Shown: positions 57,632 to 64,000 of the stretch, in pieces
Layout: every line of letters begins with the position of its first letter
Position numbering within the stretch: the first letter of the stretch is position 1
NCBI RefSeq assembly: GCF_000421825.1
Contig: NZ_ATXT01000016.1
Coordinates: 124,001-188,000, forward strand
Direction of reading: 5' to 3'
Length of the DNA stretch: 64,000 bases
Origin: Humibacter albus DSM 18994
GTDB lineage: Bacteria > Actinomycetota > Actinomycetes > Actinomycetales > Microbacteriaceae
The notes under the pieces: generated by a model
What the model saw: only the letters and a program-made list of their open reading frames with translations
Told to the model about the DNA's origin: nothing
Databases searched by the model: none
Made by a program: the position numbers and the translations under genes

Positions 57632-58576
57632 TCAGATGCTGTTCGGGTCCAGGTTCAGCGTCGTTCCCGCGTAGAGGTACTGCTGGTCGCCGAACACCTG
57701 CAGGTTGGTGTTCAGCCAGATGAGGTCCTGCACCGAGATGCCGAACCTCTTCGCGACGAACGAGGTGATGTCGCCGGGAGCGATGCGGTAGCTCTTCGGG
57801 GCGCCGCTGGACGTCGTGGCCGTGACAGTGCCCGCAGCGTAAGTGCGGGTGCCGCCGTCGACAGGATGCACGTTCGACTGGCGCACCGGCACGTTCCACT
57901 GCACCGTGTCGACGGCGAGCACCTTGTTCGGTCCGAGCTCGACCGGAACGCCGTCGAACGAGGCGGCCGACGAATACGTGACGAGCGAGGTGAGGTACGA
58001 CGGCTCATCCTCCGACCCGAGGGACGCGCTGGATGACGCGGGCGAGGTCGTCGGCCCGCCGAGCTGGTGGTCGCCCACTCCGTGCCAGGTCAGTCCGTCG
58101 CCGACCTTCGGGGGAACGTCGAGCAGCGTGACGGAGACCGGCACGGGCACCGTCGACGTGAAGTTCGAGTACTGCGCGGTGTACGTGTTGTCGCCGTTCG
58201 CAGCGACCCGGTAGTGGAAATGGATGCTCCCCTTCGGTGATGCGACGTCACCCTCGGCGACGACGGTGCCGGCCGGTACCGGTGTCAGCGTCGGCGCGGG
58301 CTGGGAGGCATCGGCGGGGTCGGGCGTGGCCGGCCGGGAGTCCGCCGGATCGGGTGTCTCGGTCGGCGTCGAGTTCAGGTGCTGCACCTTCGAGTGGTGC
58401 TTGTGGCTCGTGTGCGCCGCCGGATGCGCCGAAACGGGGCTGCACGCCGCGAGCGAGATCGTCAGCGCCGCCGCTACCGCCGTCATCGCGCCGAGCGCCC
58501 CGAGCCGGCTCCGCCGCCTGCGGCCGATCCGGACGCCATCGCCACGGCTCGCATCGCCGCCCCTGCTCTTCACCAC
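57632..58576 (-). CDS. LysM-domain lipoprotein
   Basis: A 314-residue secreted protein. Arg-rich N-terminus, hydrophobic helix (about 26-42) and lipobox LAAC (Cys45) predict a lipoprotein on the outer face of the membrane. A His/Thr/Pro-rich linker follows (about 48-105), then a beta-rich domain (about 110-250: FHYRVAANGDNTYTAQYSNFTSTVPVPVSVTLLDVPPKVGDGLTWHGVG). The C-terminal LysM-like domain reads YRIAPGDITSFVAKRFGISVQDLIWLNTNLQVFGDQQYLYAGTTLNLDP and should bind peptidoglycan. Two GTGs in tandem begin it; TAGGCT lies six bases upstream of the first. Confidence 0.85.
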   Translation of the reverse strand: MVKSRGGDASRGDGVRIGRRRRSRLGALGAMTAVAAALTISLAACSPVSAHPAAHTSHKHHSKVQHLNSTPTETPDPADSRPATPDPADASQPAPTLTPVPAGTVVAEGDVASPKGSIHFHYRVAANGDNTYTAQYSNFTSTVPVPVSVTLLDVPPKVGDGLTWHGVGDHQLGGPTTSPASSSASLGSEDEPSYLTSLVTYSSAASFDGVPVELGPNKVLAVDTVQWNVPVRQSNVHPVDGGTRTYAAGTVTATTSSGAPKSYRIAPGDITSFVAKRFGISVQDLIWLNTNLQVFGDQQYLYAGTTLNLDPNSI

Positions 58577-58582
58577 AGGCGA

Positions 58583-58588
58583 AGCCTA
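58583..58588 (-). promoter_or_regulatory. Leaderless -10 box TAGGCT for the LysM lipoprotein
   Basis: TAGGCT, 6 bases, GTG 58576 on the minus strand. Confidence 0.6.
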
Positions 58589-58784
58589 GCCACGACGCAG
58601 CGCCCGTGCGCCGCTCCGGCGCGCCCCTGCACTCGTGAGCGCGCGATCGCCTGCGTGTTTCGGGAGGAGATCGCCACGAGAACACGCTTGCCGGGCAACG
58701 CCCCCGCACGACGTGACGAATGTCACGGGTCCCCGATGACGGATGCCCCATGCGCGGTCTCCCGAGCCGCGGGAGCCTGGCTGC

Positions 58785-59837
58785 ATGAAAACGCTGCTGC
58801 ACACTCTCTGTCTCGCGGTCGCCTCCGGCGTCACCGCCGAGTTCCTGCTCGGCGACCAGTATCTCGGCGGCTTCGAGCCGGTCGGGCAGCAGGTCGCTTC
58901 GCTCCTGCTGTTCACCGCCTTCTACGGCTCGGCGGCGGTGCTGATCCGCGAGCTCGCGCGACGGGCGCGGGCGGGGTGGCCGGGCATCCTGATGCTGGCG
59001 CTCGCGTTCGGGGTGATCGAGGAGGGCGTCGTCACCCAGTCACTGTTCAACCCGGACTACGTGGGTGCGCACCTGATCGCCTTCGGCTTCATCCCGTGGC
59101 TCGGCACGGCCGGCCCGTGGCTGCTGTTCGTGCTGACGCTGCACGTGGTGTGGAGCATCGGATCGCCGATAGCCGTGATGGAGGCCGCCTTCGGCAGCCG
59201 TCCGTGGATGCGCGCGGGCTGGCTCGCCGTGCCCGGCGCGTTCTTCGTGCTGGGCGGCCTCGCCATCTTCGCGGTGTCGACCCTCGCCGGCGGATTCATG
59301 GCGAACCCGGTGCAGCTCGGCGTCAGCGTGCTGGTGGCGGTGGCGCTGATCGTCCTGACGTTCACGGTGCTGCGCGGCCGCGAGACCGCTGTTCGACGCC
59401 CCTCCGATGTCGGAGCCGATCAGTCGCGCGCTCGTCGGACCGCGGGCCGCGGGCTCGGCTACGCCGCCTCCGTCGTGACCGCGTTCGTTCTCGGTACGCT
59501 CTTCCAGCTCGCCGACAATCTGCCCCACGCGGTGTCGCCCTGGCTGGTCGCGGCGGCGCTGATCGCGGTGATCGTCGCCGGCCTGCTCGTGGGGTTCGTG
59601 CTCCGGCCGGATGCCCTGGGCTTCGGCACCGGCGCCATCCTCACCTACTGCTGGGTCGGACTCGCCAACGCCCTTCACACGGGCCCGGCCGCCCTGCTCG
59701 AGCAGATCGCGCTCGTGGTGATCGCGATCGGCGTGCTCACGCTGGTGGCGGTGCGGCACCTGCGGAGCGTGCGGCGAGAGCGGCAAGCGGGTGCGCGCAT
59801 CCCGCAGCATTCGTCGACCGAGGTCGCCGGCGCCTGA
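58785..59837 (+). CDS. Polytopic membrane protein, function unknown
   Basis: A 350-residue protein with eight or nine hydrophobic helices. The stretch GILMLALAFGVIEEGVVTQSLFNPDYVG carries a Glu-Glu within a helix, which recalls the EExxxR motif of CPBP intramembrane proteases. The other CPBP motifs (FxxxH, HxxxN/B) are not clear, so I do not assign that family. A polar loop at about 200-225 (RGRETAVRRPSDVGADQSRARRTAGRG) splits two helix groups. GGGAG about nine bases before ATG 58785. Confidence 0.6.
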   Translation: MKTLLHTLCLAVASGVTAEFLLGDQYLGGFEPVGQQVASLLLFTAFYGSAAVLIRELARRARAGWPGILMLALAFGVIEEGVVTQSLFNPDYVGAHLIAFGFIPWLGTAGPWLLFVLTLHVVWSIGSPIAVMEAAFGSRPWMRAGWLAVPGAFFVLGGLAIFAVSTLAGGFMANPVQLGVSVLVAVALIVLTFTVLRGRETAVRRPSDVGADQSRARRTAGRGLGYAASVVTAFVLGTLFQLADNLPHAVSPWLVAAALIAVIVAGLLVGFVLRPDALGFGTGAILTYCWVGLANALHTGPAALLEQIALVVIAIGVLTLVAVRHLRSVRRERQAGARIPQHSSTEVAGA

Positions 59838-59855
59838 CGCAGGTACGGGCCCGCG

Positions 59856-62354
59856 CTACTGCGGCCCCGGCCCCTGCAGGCTCCCGGTCATCTGCTCACC
59901 CGATGAGCGGCTGACGAAGCAGTAGTACGAGCGCTGGCCGGACTTCCACTGCTTGGCTGTGACGGGGTAGCTGCCCTGGATCTGGGCGTCGCTGTACTGA
60001 CCCGCGGCATCCAGGTTCAGAATGCCGATGCGCGAGCAGAGCACGTTGATCTGCGAGGAGAGCTCGTCGGTGCCGGGGAACGCCGCACTCGGATCGGTGC
60101 TGAACGTGCCCGTGTAGACCATCTGCCCAGCGTGTGGTGCAGCGCAGTCGACGACCATGAACGTGTTCGCCCATGGCGACGTGAACGGCTGCAGACACTC
60201 GCCACCGAACAGTCCGTTCCACGGATGCTTGCCCGGCGCGACAGGTCCGGTCGCCGCCGCGGTCGGCGTGGGTGTGGGCGTCGGAGTCGCGGTCTTCGTC
60301 GCCGTGGGGGTCGGGGTCGGGGTCGTGACCGCATCCGGATGCGCGACCGTGCGCCCCACGATGAACAGTGCGATCAGCAGCAGAACGAGCAGCATGGCGC
60401 CGGCGACGATCAGCATGATGCGCTGGGCGCGCGGCGACGGGCCGCCGGTGTCGTCGTCGCGACCGCCGCCGGATCCGCCGGCGCGACCAGATCCGCCAGA
60501 ACCAACCGATCCACGAGACCCAGAGCCGCCAGGCCCACCCGATCCACCAGGTGCACCAGACCCACCAGACGCGGCCGATCCGGCGTGGCCCGAGTCGGGC
60601 CCGCGGCCGCCCGCTCCGGCCCCGCGGGCAGCGACCGGCTCGGCGAACGCAGCGGGGGCGCCGACGACCGGTGTCTCGTCCGAATCGCCACGCTCCGCGC
60701 GACGGCGCGCGCGGCGCGACTCGCCCGAGGGCGTAGAAGCCTCAGTGGCCTCCGGATCGTTGGATGCTTCGTTGACCCGCGTCGTCGCATCCGCGTCGGC
60801 CATCTCACCGGCTTCGGAGGCGGCTGCCGCGAACCCCACGCCCGCGCCGAACGGCACGGTGTAGGCCATCGTGGCATCGTGCGGGGATGCGCCGGCCTCA
60901 GCCTCCGTGGGATCGGCATCGTCGTCGGTATCGATGTCGAGCGCCCGCGTCGCGTCCGCCGCCTCGTCGGCGTGCGCCGGAGCATCCGGATCGTGCGAGC
61001 CGAGCTCCTCGATCGCCAACGCGTCCTGCGGTGCGTCATCGAACAGGTCGCCGAACAACGACCACGAGGATGTCTCGCGCGGCACATCCTGCTCGGCCGG
61101 CCGGTCGCCCGCGCCGTTCGGCCCGTTCTCGGAGTCCGCGCCGCTCTCGAGGTCCGACTCGTTCTCGGAACTCGGCCCCGTCGCGGTGCCGAACCCGTTC
61201 TCCGGGCTCATTCCGCTCTCGGCCCCGGATTGGCTCCGACTGAGCGCGTCTGGTTCCGGGGCGCCCGGATTCACGCCGAGTGGTCCGGTGCCGAACGGCG
61301 AGCCCGTCGGGGGAACAGAGATGCCGGGCGCGGCAGCACCGGCGAGCGTGCCCGTGCCACTGGTCTCTGACTCCGCGCTCGCAGGATCGGGATCGTTCCG
61401 TTCGGGTTGCGTCGACCCGCGCCGGCGACGGCGGACCCACGGGAGCGACACGGTGCCGGGAGGCAGTGGTGCGGCCGGCGGTTCGGCCGGGGCGGGCGGC
61501 TCGGCCGGTGTTGGGGCAAGCGGCTCGTCCGGTGCCGCCGCCGGCGTCGGGTTCGTCGGCGGGGCTGCCGGCCCTGGCGTCGAGGATGCCGGCCCTGCCT
61601 GCGGGGCTGCCGGCGGCGTCCATGCGGGCACGCCGATGAACGGCGAGGACGGCGTACCGGGCTCCGACGTCCCTGGCGCACCGAACGCCGACTGGCGCTC
61701 ACCGGATTCCCGCTCTGCGCCGCCGGAGGCGTACTGCGCAGGCTCGACCGCCTGCTCCGATGCACCGGGCGCATGTTCTCGCGGAGACACCTCCTGCTCC
61801 GGCATACGGGGAGACCCCGTCGCGGGCGTTTCGGCGTCGGGCGCCACTGCCGGCGACGGCTCCTCGTACGTCGGCGGAACATAGGGCGCCAGCGGCACCG
61901 TCGGCGGAACCAGGCCACGCGACCGCGGTCCGTCGGTCGGCACGCCGTCCGGCGCCTCCGCCGGTGTCTCGGGATCGACGGCATCCGGGTCGTCTCGGTG
62001 CACGAGCGGGTCAGGTTCGTCGTTGGGTGTCAGCCCCCAGAAGAACGACCCGCCCTGGTCCGCGGGGAGGCTCGTCGAAGGTCCACGCCGTTCTGGCTCC
62101 CGCCTCGGCCGCACGGGCATCGACAGCTCGGGGATGTCGTACGTCGGCGGGGCCGACCCGTCATCGGGCGGCGAGGGCTGAGGCGGCGCGGGCTGAGGCG
62201 GCGAGGACGCGACGGGCGGAAAGGCCGGCTCGTAGGCATCCGCTTCGTCGTCGACATCGTCGCTGAAGTCGCCGGCGGAGTCGCCGAACAGCGACGACAG
62301 GTCGTCGCTCGAATCGTCCGACTCGTCGTGCGGGCCGCGCAGAAAGCGGGCCAC
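59856..62354 (-). CDS. Septum-formation-family protein with giant disordered cytoplasmic region
   Basis: An 832-residue single-pass membrane protein. Residues 1-640 are low-complexity, acidic and Pro/Ser/Ala/Gly-rich, with short segments such as DDLSSLFGDSAGDF and SWSLFGDLFDDAP that look like docking motifs. A Gly/Ser repeat (about 590-630) precedes one TM helix (about 644-668) and a Thr-Pro tract (TPTPTPTATKTATPT). The C-terminal extracellular domain (about 705-832) has GGECLQPF ... VVDCAAPHAGQMVYTGTF ... LCSRIGILNLD and paired Cys, matching the septum formation family. GTG 62354 lies 17 bp after the pyrE stop, so it is probably co-transcribed. Confidence 0.85.
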   Translation of the reverse strand: MARFLRGPHDESDDSSDDLSSLFGDSAGDFSDDVDDEADAYEPAFPPVASSPPQPAPPQPSPPDDGSAPPTYDIPELSMPVRPRREPERRGPSTSLPADQGGSFFWGLTPNDEPDPLVHRDDPDAVDPETPAEAPDGVPTDGPRSRGLVPPTVPLAPYVPPTYEEPSPAVAPDAETPATGSPRMPEQEVSPREHAPGASEQAVEPAQYASGGAERESGERQSAFGAPGTSEPGTPSSPFIGVPAWTPPAAPQAGPASSTPGPAAPPTNPTPAAAPDEPLAPTPAEPPAPAEPPAAPLPPGTVSLPWVRRRRRGSTQPERNDPDPASAESETSGTGTLAGAAAPGISVPPTGSPFGTGPLGVNPGAPEPDALSRSQSGAESGMSPENGFGTATGPSSENESDLESGADSENGPNGAGDRPAEQDVPRETSSWSLFGDLFDDAPQDALAIEELGSHDPDAPAHADEAADATRALDIDTDDDADPTEAEAGASPHDATMAYTVPFGAGVGFAAAASEAGEMADADATTRVNEASNDPEATEASTPSGESRRARRRAERGDSDETPVVGAPAAFAEPVAARGAGAGGRGPDSGHAGSAASGGSGAPGGSGGPGGSGSRGSVGSGGSGRAGGSGGGRDDDTGGPSPRAQRIMLIVAGAMLLVLLLIALFIVGRTVAHPDAVTTPTPTPTATKTATPTPTPTPTAAATGPVAPGKHPWNGLFGGECLQPFTSPWANTFMVVDCAAPHAGQMVYTGTFSTDPSAAFPGTDELSSQINVLCSRIGILNLDAAGQYSDAQIQGSYPVTAKQWKSGQRSYYCFVSRSSGEQMTGSLQGPGPQ

Positions 62355-62370
62355 TAGGGCGCTGCTCCGA

Positions 62371-62919
62371 TCACGAAAGCCCCAGGTCGTCCAGTCCGAT
62401 CGCGGCGAGATACGGGTAGCCGGCGCCCTCGATGACCTCGCGTGCGCCGGTGTTGCGGTCGACGACGACGGCGACGGCCGCGATCTCGGCCCCGACCTTC
62501 TTCAGCGCCTCGATGGCCTTCAACGGCGACCCGCCCGTGGTCGAGGTGTCTTCGAGAACGATGACGCGCTTGCCCTCGAGCTCGGGGCCCTCGACCTGCT
62601 TGCCGCGGCCGTGGTCCTTCGGCTCCTTGCGCACGACGAACGCGTCGTAGGCCAGGCCGCGCGCGGCTCCCTGGTGCAGCACGGCGGCCGCGATCGGGTC
62701 GGCGCCCATCGTCATGCCGCCCACGGCGACCACGTCGGGCACGCTGGCGATGAGGTCGAGCATGACCTGCCCGATCAGTGGCGCCACCCGGTGGTCGAGG
62801 CTCACCTTGCGCAGGTCGACGTAGAACGATGCCTTCTTGCCGCTCGTCAGCGTGAAGTCGCCGTGGAAGACGGCTTCGTTCGAGATGTGGTCGATGAGCT
62901 GCTGGCGGGTGTCGGTCAC
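62371..62919 (-). CDS. pyrE: Orotate phosphoribosyltransferase
   Basis: A 182-residue enzyme of pyrimidine synthesis that makes OMP from orotate and PRPP. TLTSGKKASFYVDLRKVSL is the N-terminal orotate site, and VVRKEPKDHGRG is the flexible loop with the catalytic Lys. KRVIVLEDTSTTGGSPLKAIEALKKVG carries the PRPP loop, with EDTSTTGG replacing the commoner EDVVTTGG. GTG 62919 is the start, ten bases after a TATAAC -10 box. It leads the septum-formation gene. Confidence 0.95.
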   Translation of the reverse strand: MTDTRQQLIDHISNEAVFHGDFTLTSGKKASFYVDLRKVSLDHRVAPLIGQVMLDLIASVPDVVAVGGMTMGADPIAAAVLHQGAARGLAYDAFVVRKEPKDHGRGKQVEGPELEGKRVIVLEDTSTTGGSPLKAIEALKKVGAEIAAVAVVVDRNTGAREVIEGAGYPYLAAIGLDDLGLS

Positions 62920-62929
62920 GGAAGTCAAG

Positions 62930-62935
62930 GTTATA
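62930..62935 (-). promoter_or_regulatory. Probable -10 box TATAAC for pyrE
   Basis: TATAAC ends ten bases before the pyrE GTG on the minus strand. The -35 is unclear. Confidence 0.45.
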
Positions 62936-62978
62936 GGGAGTATCGCCGAGAACCACCTGCGTGCAGCCTCGTCCTCGG

Positions 62979-62984
62979 TAGCCT
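62979..62984 (+). promoter_or_regulatory. Leaderless -10 box TAGCCT for the DUF2207 gene
   Basis: TAGCCT, 6 bases, ATG 62991. Confidence 0.6.
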
Positions 62985-62990
62985 GGGGCG

Positions 62991-64000
62991 ATGCGTATTC
63001 GCCTCGCCTCTGCGTTCGCCGCCCTGGCCGTCGCCGTCGGCGGTCTCGCCATCGGAGCCGGTTCGCTCGGTGCGGGCCCGTTCGGCGACCCCACCGCACA
63101 CGCCGCGACGACGACGGCGGAATCCCGCGACGCACCGGTGTCGGCGCTCGCGTCGGAAGCACGAGCATCCGCAGTTCGGATGTCTGCAGCACGGGTCTCC
63201 GCAGCACAAGCATCCGCAGCACAGGTCTCCGCAGCACGGTCATCCGCACTGCGCGCTTACGCGGACGCGGACGACGACACTCCGGTCTCTGCTCTCACCG
63301 TCGACCGCTTCGACGCGGTCTTCGACCTGCACCGGGATGCCGACAAGCAGTCCTCGATGACCATCACCGAGACGATCTCGGTGCGTTTCCCCGAGGGCGA
63401 CGTGAACCACGGCATCGAGCGCGCGATCCCGACCTACAACGGCGATATCCCGCTGCGTCCCCACGTGGTGTCCATCACGGATGGCGACGGCGTACGTCAG
63501 CCGTACACGACCGTCGATCCCGATGACACCGGTTACGACGACGACTCGCTCGTGCTGCGCATCGGCAACAAGAACAGCTATGTGCACGGGTCGAAGACCT
63601 ACGTTCTGCGGTACACCGTGCAGAACGTCGTGCGGCACTTCGCCGATGAAGACGACGCGGAACTGTACTGGGACGTGAACGGCACGGGCTGGAGCTCGGC
63701 GATCGGCGAGGCATCCGTCACCGTGAAGCTCGGCGACGGCACCGCTTCCGCGCTGAACGGCAAGCTGTCGTGCTACCCCGTCGCCTCCGAGGCGGCCTCG
63801 GATGAGCCCTGTGCCATCGATCGCTCCGGTGACACGATCACCTCGTCGGTGAGCGGCTTGAACCCGTACAAGTCACTGACTGTCGCCGTGGGGTTCGACA
63901 ACGCGGCCTTCGCCGAGCCGACACCCGCCGCCGACGAGTGGCAGTGGGCAGTCATTCCCTGGTTGTTCTTCATTCCGCTGCTGGTCGGCCTCGCCTGGGT
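62991..64000 (+). CDS. DUF2207 domain membrane protein (3' end off the window)
   Basis: The first 336 residues are visible. A signal peptide (MRIRLASAFAALAVAVGGLAIGAG, cleavage near AHA-A) is followed by an Ala/Ser repeat (about 60-88) coded by a 15-bp tandem repeat. A beta-rich extracellular domain follows: VDRFDAVFDLHRDADKQSSMTITETISVRFPEGDVNHGIERAIPTYNGD, then YVLRYTVQNVVRHFADEDDAELYWDVNGTGWSSAIGEASVTVKL. This is DUF2207, found in predicted membrane proteins of Gram-positives. The frame enters a TM helix (WAVIPWLFFIPLLVGLAW) at the edge. Function unknown. Confidence 0.85.
   Translation, partial: MRIRLASAFAALAVAVGGLAIGAGSLGAGPFGDPTAHAATTTAESRDAPVSALASEARASAVRMSAARVSAAQASAAQVSAARSSALRAYADADDDTPVSALTVDRFDAVFDLHRDADKQSSMTITETISVRFPEGDVNHGIERAIPTYNGDIPLRPHVVSITDGDGVRQPYTTVDPDDTGYDDDSLVLRIGNKNSYVHGSKTYVLRYTVQNVVRHFADEDDAELYWDVNGTGWSSAIGEASVTVKLGDGTASALNGKLSCYPVASEAASDEPCAIDRSGDTITSSVSGLNPYKSLTVAVGFDNAAFAEPTPAADEWQWAVIPWLFFIPLLVGLAW
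63186..63245 (+). repeat. In-frame 15-bp tandem repeat, four copies
   Basis: GCAGCAC plus GGGTCTCC or AAGCATCC-like units at 63186, 63201, 63216 and 63231 encode an Ala-Ala-Arg/Gln-Val/Ala-Ser repeat next to the signal peptide of the DUF2207 protein. Confidence 0.8.

Noticed and set aside
58785-59837. CPBP intramembrane protease
   Set aside because: Only one Glu-Glu in a helix supports it; the other required motifs are not evident.

Overview
The window is about 70% GC and its gene content and style point to an actinobacterium of the family Microbacteriaceae (Micrococcales). The purine genes, DUF3151 beside purA, a septum-formation-family protein beside pyrE and many short-leader or leaderless promoters all fit. 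The genus cannot be fixed from the sequence. I see no tRNA, rRNA, transposase, phage gene or CRISPR array.

Layout. 1-27 kb is a purine-biosynthesis archipelago. purF, an SCP-like gene, purD, purC, purS-purQ and purL lie in order but are separated by unrelated genes; purA lies apart at 39 kb. Between them are an alditol oxidase, a PadR/MFS efflux pair, and at 13.3-19.5 kb a sulfate-activation block: sulfotransferase-cysD-cysN on one strand, and divergently a TSUP permease plus a protein ending in an APS kinase domain. No sulfate-reduction gene is present, so the block looks built to make PAPS for sulfation. 26.5-33.6 kb holds small regulators and enzymes (AraC/VOC, SPW protein and TetR, chorismate mutase, a MacB-like ABC exporter, lactonase, PncC/CinA). 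33.6-39.0 kb holds an ECF42-type sigma factor with a DGPF/YCII partner. Its promoter, YCII gene and first 22 codons are duplicated 3.3 kb upstream, and the two copies bracket a divergent pair of citrate synthase homologues. One of these has an N-terminal DNA-binding helix-turn-helix and has lost a catalytic histidine.

39-49 kb carries purA, DUF3151, a YeiH exporter with a divergent LysR regulator, and a TetR / ATPase-dead ABC protein / YhgE-Pip operon. 48-64 kb carries an SDR, a metallophosphoesterase, an NmrA-like reductase, a NarL-type two-component pair, a SpoU methyltransferase, a NagD-type HAD phosphatase, a methyltransferase, a GNAT, a LysM lipoprotein, a very long acidic/proline-rich septum-formation protein, pyrE and the start of a DUF2207 protein.

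Global signals. (1) At least 16 genes have a TANNNT -10 box exactly 6-7 nt before an ATG or GTG, which implies leaderless mRNAs. (2) The heptamer GGATGCC/GGCATCC occurs about ten times more often than composition predicts, and it forces rare codons. (3) Several families of short intergenic inverted repeats recur just after stop codons. (4) A nine-copy heptanucleotide microsatellite abuts the PadR promoter.
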